Of a stretch of DNA of 7,512 nt, positions 1-6,273 are shown piece after piece (position 1 is the stretch's first letter; each line of letters opens with the position of its first letter). Position numbers and translations under genes: made by a program. The stretch covers positions 1 through 7,512 of the forward strand of contig DAMDEV010000131.1 in the NCBI GenBank assembly GCA_032089155.1. The letters run 5' to 3'. The notes below the pieces were generated by a model. That model was not told where the DNA came from and searched no databases. It saw only the letters and a list, made by a program, of their open reading frames with translations. The stretch comes from Faucicola sp032089155 (GTDB lineage Bacteria; Pseudomonadota; Gammaproteobacteria; Pseudomonadales; Moraxellaceae).

Positions 1-351
1 AAAGCCAAACAAGTATATGAGCAAACAGGCGCCGATGGCATTATGATTGGGCGAGCAGGGCAAGGGCAGCCTTGGATTTTTCGCGACATTGCGCATTACC
101 TAAAGACCGGTGAAATCTTGCCCAGTCCAACTATGGATGCGCTAAGAGAGATTGTATTAAGCCATTTGCAAGAGATTTATGCGTTTTATGGCGAATACTC
201 GGGGTGTCGTATCGCTCGTAAACATATTGCTTGGTATACCTCAGGCATTGCCAATTCCAATGCGTTTCGCCAAGCCATGTATGAAGAAGATACCACCGCT
301 GGGCAGTTTAACGTGGTTGCGCGGTTTTTAAAGACCGCGGAATTTGATTAA
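1..351 (+). CDS. dusB: tRNA-dihydrouridine synthase B, C-terminal part (5' end outside window)
   Basis: This is the last 116 codons of a gene that enters from the left and ends at the TAA at 349-351. DusB is an FMN-dependent enzyme that reduces specific uridines in the tRNA D-loop to dihydrouridine in the cytoplasm, using NADPH. The visible part starts at the end of the TIM-barrel, with the FMN-phosphate-binding segment GADGIMIGRAGQG (fragment residues 10-22) followed by PWIFRDI. It then enters the all-helical tRNA-binding domain, with the family-typical RIARKHIAWY at about residues 66-75. As I recall the E. coli protein, both blocks match it closely and the end point agrees. In many gammaproteobacteria fis follows dusB; here it does not, and the next gene is a peroxiredoxin about 185 bases away. 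The catalytic cysteine and the start lie outside the window. Confidence 0.93.
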   Translation, partial: KAKQVYEQTGADGIMIGRAGQGQPWIFRDIAHYLKTGEILPSPTMDALREIVLSHLQEIYAFYGEYSGCRIARKHIAWYTSGIANSNAFRQAMYEEDTTAGQFNVVARFLKTAEFD

Positions 352-387
352 AACCTCCACTATAAAACAGTCAATCGTAGCGCGCTT

Positions 388-423
388 ATGACTTTTTAGA
401 AACAAAGATTCGCAAAAAGTCAT
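388..423. repeat. Perfect 10-bp inverted repeat downstream of dusB
   Basis: The arms ATGACTTTTT (388-397) and AAAAAGTCAT (414-423) are exact reverse complements separated by 16 bases. The site lies 37 bases after the dusB stop and directly upstream of the candidate peroxiredoxin promoter. It could fold as a weak hairpin ending dusB transcription, but it is AT-rich, has a long loop and no T-run follows it. It could equally be a regulator binding site for the downstream gene. The repeat is seen directly; its role is inference. Confidence 0.5.
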
Positions 424-442
424 TATTCATGAATTTAAAATC

Positions 443-451
443 TGTTAAAAT
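443..451 (+). promoter_or_regulatory. Candidate extended -10 promoter of the 1-Cys peroxiredoxin gene
   Basis: TGTTAAAAT fits an extended -10 element (TGN followed by TAAAAT, five of six matches to TATAAT). No good -35 hexamer lies 16-18 bases upstream, which is tolerable for the extended type. Transcription would begin near 458 and give a leader of roughly 78 bases. A weaker alternative is TATTAT at 496-501. No convincing OxyR site was found. Confidence 0.35.
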
Positions 452-535
452 TTTGCTGAGTCTCTGTGATAGACCGATATCAAACAATAACCACATATTA
501 TTAATCAAATCAGATCAAATCATAAGGAGTCAGCG

Positions 536-1174
536 ATGGCACAATTACGAATTGGCGACACGGCACCAAATTTTGACGCACAAACCACCGAAGGCAACAT
601 CAATTTTTACGATTGGCAAGGTGATAACTGGGTGGTTTTATTCTCACATCCGGCAGACTTTACCCCAGTTTGTACCACGGAGTTAGGACGCACGGCATCA
701 TTGGGTGATGAGTTCAAAAAGCGCCATGTCAAACCCATTGCTTTATCAGTCGATAGCGTCGAAGATCACAAAGCTTGGGCAGGCGATATCTCAGAAACCC
801 AAGGCTGCGCGGTGAATTTCCCCATTATTGCGGACGCTGATAAAAAAGTATCGGAAGCTTACGACATGATTCACCCAAATGCGTCAACCACGCACACGGT
901 TCGTAGCGTATTCATTATCGATCCACAGCATAAACTGCGGTTAACTTTCACTTACCCCGCCGCTGTCGGTCGTAACTTCAATGAAATTTTACGGGTGATT
1001 GATGCCTTGCAATTGTCAGATAATTATGGCATTGCAACACCAGTTGAGTGGCAAGACGGGGACGATGTGATTATCCCGCCGAGCGTCAAAAATGAAGAAA
1101 TCGCCGCGAAATTCCCAAAAGGTCATAAAGAAATTAAGCCTTATCTACGCACCACGCCACAACCGAATAAATAA
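536..1174 (+). CDS. 1-Cys peroxiredoxin, PRDX6-type (AhpC/TSA superfamily)
   Basis: This 212-residue cytoplasmic thiol peroxidase should reduce hydrogen peroxide and organic hydroperoxides. The active-site stretch HPADFTPVCTTELG (residues 38-51) holds the peroxidatic Cys46, with His38, Thr43 and, further on, Arg123 matching the PRDX6 catalytic set. The family's extra C-terminal domain is present (TPVEWQDGDDVIIPPS, then LRTTPQP near the end), so the length is full. The only other cysteine is Cys91, which also occurs in human PRDX6 and is not a standard resolving cysteine, so the enzyme probably needs an external thiol such as glutathione. The phospholipase motif GDSWG of the mammalian protein is GDNWV here (residues 29-33), so that second activity is not expected. 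The start is well supported: AAGGAG at 524-529 lies six bases before the ATG. The gene is followed by its own terminator and looks monocistronic. Confidence 0.95.
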   Translation: MAQLRIGDTAPNFDAQTTEGNINFYDWQGDNWVVLFSHPADFTPVCTTELGRTASLGDEFKKRHVKPIALSVDSVEDHKAWAGDISETQGCAVNFPIIADADKKVSEAYDMIHPNASTTHTVRSVFIIDPQHKLRLTFTYPAAVGRNFNEILRVIDALQLSDNYGIATPVEWQDGDDVIIPPSVKNEEIAAKFPKGHKEIKPYLRTTPQPNK

Positions 1175-1197
1175 CCGTTTATGTTAAGTTTGAAATC

Positions 1198-1227
1198 AAA
1201 AACCTAGTCGCTTGACTGGGTTTTTTT
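1198..1227 (+). terminator. Rho-independent terminator of the peroxiredoxin gene
   Basis: A hairpin with arms AAAAACCTAGTC (1198-1209) and GACTGGGTTTTT (from 1214) encloses the four-base loop GCTT. It has one G-T wobble and runs into seven T's (1221-1227). It begins 24 bases after the stop codon of the 1-Cys peroxiredoxin gene. Confidence 0.88.
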
Positions 1228-1250
1228 ATGCCAACTCTTCCATTAAATAT

Positions 1251-1285
1251 ACTCAACTAAATTTAAAGCTACTAAACTAAATTTA
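1251..1285. repeat. Two 15-base direct repeats with a 20-base period, each with a TAAATTTA palindrome
   Basis: The copies at 1251-1265 (ACTCAACTAAATTTA) and 1271-1285 (ACTAAACTAAATTTA) differ at one base. Their 20-base centre-to-centre spacing is about two helical turns, and each contains the eight-base palindrome TAAATTTA. They lie about 70-105 bases upstream of the frameshifted lipoprotein gene. A small CCAAA/TTTGG stem with loop AATA follows at 1305-1318. The arrangement resembles a tandem operator, but it may be chance in AT-rich DNA. Confidence 0.5.
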
Positions 1286-1356
1286 CAGAACGGATGCTGA
1301 ATAACCAAAAATATTTGGCTAAACTTCAATTAATGGCGTAATAATGGATATAAAGA

Positions 1357-1624
1357 ATGATAAACAATCAAGTGGTCAAAGGTGGCTTTAAAACGAGCGC
1401 ATTGCTCATGCTTGCCCTGACCGGTTGCCAAACGGTGAATACTAAAAACAGCGGTGAGTCAATGGTATCTTCTCGATGCGCCCATCATGGGTTATCGTCA
1501 TGACAAAAGCGCACAGCGGGTTTTACGCTTGACTCGCTATCGCACACCGCCCACCGATACCAAATGCTATGGCAGTCTTTATCAGCTTAATAGCGTGATT
1601 GAAACCAAGAGTTTGGCAAAATAA
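1357..1624 (+). pseudogene. Small lipoprotein gene broken by a one-base frameshift
   Basis: From the ATG at 1357 the reading frame encodes a lipoprotein signal peptide: a basic start, a hydrophobic stretch and the lipobox LTGC with Cys24 as the lipidation site. It then stops at TGA 1501-1503 after only 48 codons. The +1 frame stays open beyond this point. It reads sensibly from about TAVSQWYLLDAPIMGY to a TAA at 1622-1624, placed just before a terminator. Removing one A from the AAAAA run at 1444-1448 joins the two parts into an 88-residue lipoprotein with two cysteines, Cys24 and Cys70. I infer an inactivating insertion or a sequencing error. The insertion could sit elsewhere between about 1440 and 1500, but the A-run is the simplest place. 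The ribosome binding site is weak. I do not recognise the family, and the function is unknown. Confidence 0.65.
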
Positions 1625-1636
1625 CCGCACTCATCA

Positions 1637-1672
1637 AAAAAAGCGATGGCTAACACGAGTCATCGCTTTTTT
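1637..1672. terminator. Bidirectional rho-independent terminator between convergent genes
   Basis: The arms AAAAAAGCGATG (1637-1648) and CATCGCTTTTTT (1661-1672) are perfectly complementary. The stem can extend by three more pairs (one a G-T wobble) to leave the six-base loop AACACG. It carries a T-run when read on either strand. It can therefore stop both the lipoprotein transcript on the + strand (stop at 1624) and rlmKL on the - strand (stop at 1682). Confidence 0.92.
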
Positions 1673-1681
1673 ATTGGCAAA

Positions 1682-3928
1682 TTATTTGTGGCGAATCGCC
1701 CACGACTGGTGAATAGGGCGTTTACTATCAAAATCAAAGCCGATGGTTTGGTTGGTCATTTCTTCAACGTGGTAACGGTTGTTGATTTCGTCATCTAGCA
1801 CAAATTTAGTAAAGTTATTGGAAAAATACAACACGCCATCAGAGGATAAGCGATTCATGGCACGGTTAATGAGTGGTACGTGGTCGCGCTGCACATCAAA
1901 GGTACCTTGAAATTTCTTGGAGTTAGAAAAAGTCGGCGGATCGATAAAAATCACATCGTACTGCTCAGTATTGCTTTTAATCCATTCAAAAATATCTTGG
2001 GCAATAAACTGGTAGCTTGGCAAATCTGGCAAGCCGTTTAGGGCAAAATTTTTGCGTCCCCAATCCAGATAGTTTTGTGATAAATCTACCGATGTCACCG
2101 CTTTTGCGCCGCCCAATGCCGCATGCACACTGGCAGTACAAGTATAAGCAAACAGATTAAGCACCGTTTTACCGCGTGAGTTTTCTGCAATAATTTTTCG
2201 GATGCTGCGATGGTCAAGGAATAACCCTGTATCCAAATAATCGCTAAAGTTCACCAAAAAATACGCCCGTTGGTTGTTGGCGGTTGGCTCGCTGACCACA
2301 TGGAATTTACCCGAACTGGCTTTCTTCTCATACTGCTCATTGCCGGATTGGCGGGCGCGGGTTTTGATAAACACTTGCTCACGGTTCACTTGCAAGGCTT
2401 CACGCACGCCATGCAGCGCTAGATTAAAGCGTTTTTTGGCGGTCTCCAATGGGATTGATTTGGGGGCGGCATATTCTTGCACATGCACAAATTCGCCATA
2501 CACATCCACTGCTACTTTAAAATCAGGTAAGTCGGCATCATACACCCGCAGATTGGTCACGGCTTGTTTGTGAGCCAGCTTACGCAGATTGGCAAGATTT
2601 TTTTGTAGTCGATTGATAAAATCTTGACCTTCTTCTACGGCGATTTCACGTTTTTCAAAACGCGTAATCAACGGTGTGTCTTTGCTCTTTAACAGTTCAC
2701 CATAACGAAAATAAACGGTGATAGCGCCATTATGACAGCGCAGGGTTTTTGGCTCGGCAAGGGGTAGTACGTCAGCTTGTTCAACTTTGGCAGCGAGGAC
2801 ACCCAAAGTCACTTTGGCAGGGCTATCTGCAAACAGGGCTTGTAATTTTTTACCCAAACCTTGATACAAGGGTTTAATCAATTCTTCCTCACCCAAACGC
2901 TCACCATACGGTGGGTTGGTGATAAACAGGGGATTGACCCAACCATTGACTTGTTTTTCTAGTGCCAAATTAAGGGTCGCCAGTGAGCGCTGCTGCAAGG
3001 TAATGCGGTTGATGATAGGCGTCAAACCTGCGGCGATTAAATTTTTGTGCGTGGCTCGAACTGCGCCTGAGTCCATATCAAAAGCAAATACCGCGGGCAT
3101 CTCGCCATTTGCCATGGCATTTAAGCGATGATGAAAACGGGTTTGCGCGTCTTGCACCATTGCCTCCCAAAGGGCAGTGTCATGATGTTGCCATGCATAA
3201 AACCCAAATTGGCTATCGGCTTTATCCAGTCCTACGGCATAATCTGCGCTCATCAGCAAGGCTTCAATAATCAGCGTGCCTGAGCCACACATCGGGTCGA
3301 CGATACTGTCAAATTGGGTGGTGTGAAAATTCACGCTATAGAGCAGGGCGGCCGCCAAGTTTTCTTTGAGTGGCGCTTCAGTCATTGCAGCACGATAACC
3401 ACGGCGGTGCAAACTGGTACCTGATAAATCTAAATACAATTCAGCTTGTTTTTCACCCACCGTAGCGACAATGCCAAAATCGGGGTTTTTATCAACATTG
3501 GGGCGACGACCGAACTGCTCGTTAAATTGGTCAGCAATCGCATCTTTGACGCGCAGCATGGTGAATTGCTGGTTGGCTTGTACGCGCTTATCTAGGGTCA
3601 AACGAATTGCAAAGGTCTGCTCCAAATCAAATAGCTGGGTCCATTTGACAGTTTTGGCAAAGGTATAGAGCTGATCTGCAATATCGTACTCCGGATTGAT
3701 GTTCTTTTTGCCCAGTGGTAACAACACCCGCGATGCCACACGAGACCATAGACAAACTTGATAAATTTGCGCTAACGTCAATGTCGCCATCAGCCGACCC
3801 GTGCGCTCAATTTGTGTATCTATACCAAAGCTTGCCAGCTCAGTTTGCAGGGGAATTTCTAGCCCATCCGCACAAGTGATTACAATGTGAAAAGTTTGCC
3901 CAACGGGCGTTGTATTGCTGTCTGTCAT
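1682..3928 (-). CDS. rlmL: Bifunctional 23S rRNA methyltransferase RlmK/RlmL
   Basis: This large two-enzyme fusion modifies 23S rRNA in the cytoplasm during ribosome assembly. In E. coli the N-terminal RlmL half makes m2G2445 and the C-terminal RlmK half makes m7G2069. Numbering from the ATG at 3928 gives 748 residues. A THUMP-type RNA-binding region spans roughly residues 45-165. The first SAM-binding motif DPMCGSGT is at 211-218 and the catalytic NPPYGER at 338-344. The second enzyme has VLNLFAYT (589-596) as SAM motif I and DPPTFSNS (663-670) as motif IV. Conserved linking blocks such as YDADLPDF and VQEYAAPK are present. An in-frame TTG at 3940 would add four residues; neither start has a good Shine-Dalgarno sequence, so I prefer the ATG. 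The length fits the fused gammaproteobacterial form, and no key motif is missing. It lies downstream of the MscS-type gene on the same strand. Confidence 0.96.
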   Translation of the reverse strand: MTDSNTTPVGQTFHIVITCADGLEIPLQTELASFGIDTQIERTGRLMATLTLAQIYQVCLWSRVASRVLLPLGKKNINPEYDIADQLYTFAKTVKWTQLFDLEQTFAIRLTLDKRVQANQQFTMLRVKDAIADQFNEQFGRRPNVDKNPDFGIVATVGEKQAELYLDLSGTSLHRRGYRAAMTEAPLKENLAAALLYSVNFHTTQFDSIVDPMCGSGTLIIEALLMSADYAVGLDKADSQFGFYAWQHHDTALWEAMVQDAQTRFHHRLNAMANGEMPAVFAFDMDSGAVRATHKNLIAAGLTPIINRITLQQRSLATLNLALEKQVNGWVNPLFITNPPYGERLGEEELIKPLYQGLGKKLQALFADSPAKVTLGVLAAKVEQADVLPLAEPKTLRCHNGAITVYFRYGELLKSKDTPLITRFEKREIAVEEGQDFINRLQKNLANLRKLAHKQAVTNLRVYDADLPDFKVAVDVYGEFVHVQEYAAPKSIPLETAKKRFNLALHGVREALQVNREQVFIKTRARQSGNEQYEKKASSGKFHVVSEPTANNQRAYFLVNFSDYLDTGLFLDHRSIRKIIAENSRGKTVLNLFAYTCTASVHAALGGAKAVTSVDLSQNYLDWGRKNFALNGLPDLPSYQFIAQDIFEWIKSNTEQYDVIFIDPPTFSNSKKFQGTFDVQRDHVPLINRAMNRLSSDGVLYFSNNFTKFVLDDEINNRYHVEEMTNQTIGFDFDSKRPIHQSWAIRHK

Positions 3929-3966
3929 AAATACTGCCAAAAAAAGTCAAAGTTGATTAATGGCGT

Positions 3967-3975
3967 ATTTTAGCA
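3967..3975 (-). promoter_or_regulatory. Candidate extended -10 promoter of rlmKL
   Basis: Read on the - strand this is TGCTAAAAT, an extended -10 element. Transcription would start near 3960, about 32 bases before the preferred ATG at 3928. The -35 region is weak; TTGTCC is present but too close, at 14 bases. Read-through from the upstream mscS-type gene is also possible, because no terminator is seen between them. Confidence 0.45.
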
Positions 3976-4010
3976 TGATTAGCAAAGGACAAATGACAGA
4001 ATGTCTGAAA

Positions 4011-5129
4011 TTATGGGGAAGTTTTTACCGATGGAGCTGCTTCGCTTGGCATTAAAAGCTGCATATGAGGGTAAGGTGTGGCAATGCCGGCATCATCGAG
4101 TGCTACTTTGATTTGTTCGCGTAGATTTTCTTTGATAAATGGCATTCGAGACACGTGAGGCGGATTAACCCAAAACCGCACAATAAAAAACACCCCAAAA
4201 TCGCCAATTTTATCCACTGTTGCCGTGGGCGCAGGACGCTCTAATACCTCTTTGGTGTTGGCTAAAATATCAAGAATGATAGCGCGAGCGCTTTCGATAT
4301 CCGCTTCCAACGCGATACGCACTTCAATATCAAAACGAATCAGATTTTTGGCAGTTAAATTAATGACTTCGGCTGAGGCAACGGTTGAATTGGGGAAAAT
4401 CACAGTGATATTATCACGGGTCAAAATTTGGGTAGTGCGCAGGGAGATTTGCACCACTTTGCCTTCTTTTTCATTAATACTGACCCAATCACCGACTTGA
4501 AACGACTGCTCAATCAAAATGGTGATACCAGCAATAAAGTTGGCGAGTGTGGCTTGTGCCGCAAAACCCACTGCGATACCCGCAATCCCAAGACCTGCAA
4601 CCACAGACACAATATCAAAACCAAACTGCGACATCACCGAGGCAATCCACAATACGATGATGAGCATGGACAACAAATTATGCAGCAATTGTTCAATCGA
4701 CGCATTTAACCCATAATTTTTGAGCATTTTTTGCATCAAATAACCGAGGTTGTACCACGCCATATAAAAAATCACTGACCAAATACCGGCTTTGGCAGTG
4801 GCTTTGACTGTTTCAGGTTCAAAATTAAGCTGACTCATCACCGCAAGTAAACTTGAAAACAACCACATCAACCGTGCAATGAGCCTTAACGATTGGCTGT
4901 ATTTACTGTCTTTGGCGATAAAACGGGCAGAATTGATGAGCAATAAACTTAGCCGATAGACCATGGCCAAAATTGCCAACAGTACCATAATTTTGATGCC
5001 CGTACTGGCAAGTTTGGAGAGATACAGCGGCCAATTAACCGCTTCGTCTTCGAGCGAACCACCGACTGCTTTATAGACGTCATAATACAAGTCGTGATAG
5101 ATATTTTTAAAAAATTGGTTCACGGACAT
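4011..5129 (-). CDS. MscS-family small-conductance mechanosensitive channel
   Basis: This 372-residue inner-membrane protein should open under membrane tension to release solutes after hypo-osmotic shock. Hydrophobic segments are visible at about 43-66, 84-103, 113-132 and 150-168, followed by the pore-lining helix at about 172-206. That helix carries the Gly/Ala-rich packing pattern of MscS (GLGIAGIAVGFAAQATLANFIAG). The beta domain follows (EQSFQVGDWVSI, then VIFPNSTV near 243-250). A C-terminal alpha/beta domain ends in the family motif TPYPHMQL at 351-358. It is longer than E. coli MscS because of extra N-terminal membrane segments, and shorter than the large MscK/MscM types. An in-frame stop 21 bases upstream leaves the ATG at 5129 as the natural start, although no clear Shine-Dalgarno sequence precedes it. 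It lies 76 bases downstream of bcp, so cotranscription is possible. Confidence 0.93.
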   Translation of the reverse strand: MSVNQFFKNIYHDLYYDVYKAVGGSLEDEAVNWPLYLSKLASTGIKIMVLLAILAMVYRLSLLLINSARFIAKDSKYSQSLRLIARLMWLFSSLLAVMSQLNFEPETVKATAKAGIWSVIFYMAWYNLGYLMQKMLKNYGLNASIEQLLHNLLSMLIIVLWIASVMSQFGFDIVSVVAGLGIAGIAVGFAAQATLANFIAGITILIEQSFQVGDWVSINEKEGKVVQISLRTTQILTRDNITVIFPNSTVASAEVINLTAKNLIRFDIEVRIALEADIESARAIILDILANTKEVLERPAPTATVDKIGDFGVFFIVRFWVNPPHVSRMPFIKENLREQIKVALDDAGIATPYPHMQLLMPSEAAPSVKTSP

Positions 5130-5178
5130 ACAATGAGTGATCTCGAGTCAAAAAATCAAAATAAAAATAATGTAAGGC

Positions 5179-5207
5179 GTTTGGGTTGATTTAGGTTGGT
5201 TTGGGTT
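5179..5207. repeat. Two 9-base direct repeats (GTTTGGGTT) 20 bases apart
   Basis: Identical copies lie at 5179-5187 and 5199-5207, with a related GGTTGGTTT between them. The second copy overlaps the bcp stop codon. They sit between bcp and the MscS-type gene, both on the - strand. This may be a chance low-complexity stretch; no T-run or hairpin makes it a terminator. Confidence 0.35.
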
Positions 5208-5706
5208 AAAGGGTGGGCAATATCGCAAGTAATTTATCCATATGCCCCTTGGCGCGGACATTGCGCATCTCATGAACCAGCTTGCCTGCGTTGTCAAAAG
5301 TTAAGGTTGAACGCACCACGCCAAGACTGACTTTACCGTACAGTTTTTTTTCGGCAATGATGCCAAAATATTGGCAAAGCTGTTCATCGGTATCACTCAC
5401 CAGCGCAAAATTAATCTGTTGGTTGGCGATAAATTTTTCATGGCTTTTGACACTGTCTCTTGATACGCCAATCACTTGGTAGCCAAGCTGCTGCAGTTGG
5501 GGCAAATGCTGGCTAAAATCTTGCGCTTGCACACTACAGCCTGAGGTGTTGTCTTTGGGATAAAAATACAGAATCAAGCCTTTCTCTGAGTGCTTTGCGT
5601 AGTCTTGCAGGTTGATTTGCCGCTGGATAAATTGCGGCTGCGCGGTGGCATGACAGCTGGTATCCGCTTCAACCGTCGAGACCAAAAAATTGGGTAGTTG
5701 AGTCAT
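5206..5706 (-). CDS. bcp: Bcp/PrxQ-type peroxiredoxin (thiol peroxidase)
   Basis: This 166-residue cytoplasmic peroxidase should reduce hydrogen peroxide and alkyl hydroperoxides. The active site YFYPKDNTSGC (residues 47-57) has the PxxxTxxC signature, with peroxidatic Cys57 and Thr54, and Arg132 in VRSTLTFD completes the catalytic set. The usual Bcp resolving cysteine, five residues after the peroxidatic one, is Gln62 here. The remaining cysteines are Cys18 and Cys111, neither in a known resolving position, so the protein may act as a 1-Cys enzyme. I chose the ATG at 5706 because GGGAA lies a few bases upstream and a candidate promoter predicts transcription from about 5728. An ATG two codons earlier (5712) is possible. 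A TTG at 5763 would overlap the -35 element and is unlikely. A terminator isolates it from the preceding gene; the MscS-type gene follows after 76 bases. Confidence 0.9.
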   Translation of the reverse strand: MTQLPNFLVSTVEADTSCHATAQPQFIQRQINLQDYAKHSEKGLILYFYPKDNTSGCSVQAQDFSQHLPQLQQLGYQVIGVSRDSVKSHEKFIANQQINFALVSDTDEQLCQYFGIIAEKKLYGKVSLGVVRSTLTFDNAGKLVHEMRNVRAKGHMDKLLAILPTL

Positions 5707-5734
5707 GGGCATTTCCCAAGCAAAAATTGAACTA

Positions 5735-5763
5735 ACAATATCAGAAAGCCAGATTGAGTACAA
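5735..5763 (-). promoter_or_regulatory. Candidate sigma-70 promoter of bcp
   Basis: On the - strand TTGTAC (5758-5763) and TATTGT (5735-5740) are exactly 17 bases apart, and TGA directly before the -10 makes it an extended type. The predicted start near 5728 gives a leader of about 22 bases. It lies just downstream of the terminator of the preceding gene, where a promoter would be expected. Confidence 0.5.
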
Positions 5764-5783
5764 ACTTCTTCATGCGACAAAAC

Positions 5784-5810
5784 AAAAAAAGACCAGTAAA
5801 CAACTGGTCT
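5784..5810 (-). terminator. Rho-independent terminator after the four-cysteine protein gene
   Basis: On the - strand a perfect eight-pair stem AGACCAGT/ACTGGTCT (one arm at 5803-5810, the other at 5790-5797) closes a five-base loop. A run of seven T's follows (complement of 5784-5790). It starts about 40 bases after the stop of the small secreted protein gene and separates it from bcp. Confidence 0.9.
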
Positions 5811-5851
5811 GGTGGCGCGGCGCTATCGATTATGGTATTGATTGTAACCGA

Positions 5852-6166
5852 TTAGGGACGGGCTTTATTAAATTTAACGCCGTTGCCACACGCTTTCATA
5901 CGCGCACTGATGGTTTGGAAAGTTTTGTTTTGGCGAACATCTTTGCCACTTTTTACCCAAGTATCAAGTTCATTTTTTTGCGCTTGGGTGATTTTTGATT
6001 GTTCATCTACCACACAAGTACATACTTTTTTTGCAGAAGCGGCATCAGTGATGTGTTTTTCGGTCATTTGGGTGGCACAAGCATTGACATATTGTGGATT
6101 GGCAGCATGTGCGGCAAACGGCAAAACCATGCTAGCAAATAGGGTCACGATGGCTGAATGTTTCAT
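5852..6166 (-). CDS. Small secreted four-cysteine protein, function unknown
   Basis: I do not recognise this 104-residue protein. A typical Sec signal peptide is visible: MKHS, a hydrophobic core, then AHA at 19-21 as a signal peptidase I site. This leaves a mature protein of about 83 residues, presumably periplasmic. The mature part has four cysteines, at 30, 49, 51 and 93, with a CxC pair (VCTCVVDEQ), and looks helical and polar with many Lys, Gln and Thr. An even number of cysteines in an oxidising compartment suggests two disulfides; metal binding through the CxC pair is a less supported alternative. The start is well supported: GAGGA (complement of 6173-6177) lies six bases before the ATG. 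The gene has its own terminator downstream and lies 107 bases after queC. The neighbourhood gives no clue to its job, although bcp is next to it. Confidence 0.88.
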   Translation of the reverse strand: MKHSAIVTLFASMVLPFAAHAANPQYVNACATQMTEKHITDAASAKKVCTCVVDEQSKITQAQKNELDTWVKSGKDVRQNKTFQTISARMKACGNGVKFNKARP

Positions 6167-6189
6167 AGTTTATCCTCATAAGAGACAGC

Positions 6190-6220
6190 AATATAGAACA
6201 GCAGGTGTTCAATCGTACAA
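6190..6220 (-). promoter_or_regulatory. Weak candidate promoter of the four-cysteine protein gene
   Basis: On the - strand TATATT (complement of 6190-6195) matches the -10 consensus at five of six bases. TTGTAC (complement of 6215-6220) could be the -35, although the 19-base spacing is long. Transcription would start near 6183, giving a very short leader that still includes the Shine-Dalgarno sequence. Confidence 0.3.
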
Positions 6221-6225
6221 TGGCT

Positions 6226-6251
6226 AGCTTTACCGTTGACGCAATAAAGCT
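6226..6251. repeat. Inverted repeat between queC and the four-cysteine protein gene
   Basis: AGCTTTA (6226-6232) and TAAAGCT (6245-6251) are perfect reverse complements with a 12-base spacer, and two further pairs follow after one mismatch. The site begins 22 bases after the queC stop. No T-run follows on the - strand, so it is at best a weak or Rho-assisted end for queC. It may instead be an operator for the next gene. Confidence 0.4.
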
Positions 6252-6273
6252 GGCAGGATTTAATGATGATAGA

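Noticed and set aside
1..360. Absence of fis after dusB as a sign of rearrangement
   Set aside because: The dusB-fis pairing is not universal in gammaproteobacteria, so its absence here is unremarkable.
466..510. Possible OxyR site upstream of the 1-Cys peroxiredoxin gene, starting ATAGACCGATATC
   Set aside because: Only one ATAG half fits; the partner CTAT and the second pair at the right spacing are missing.
429..686. An 85-codon open frame overlapping the start of the peroxiredoxin gene on the same strand
   Set aside because: It lies in another frame over the strongly supported peroxiredoxin start and has no ribosome binding site or recognisable sequence.
3929..3940. TTG start for rlmKL, four codons upstream of the ATG
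   Set aside because: TTG is rare, has no better ribosome binding site than the ATG, and adds nothing conserved.
5133..5149. Imperfect palindrome just upstream of the MscS-type gene start, around CTCGAG
   Set aside because: The arms match poorly outside the six central bases, so chance is sufficient.
5707..5763. Longer bcp starting at TTG 5763
   Set aside because: The start codon would sit inside the candidate -35 element, and the extra 19 residues do not resemble a Bcp N-terminus.
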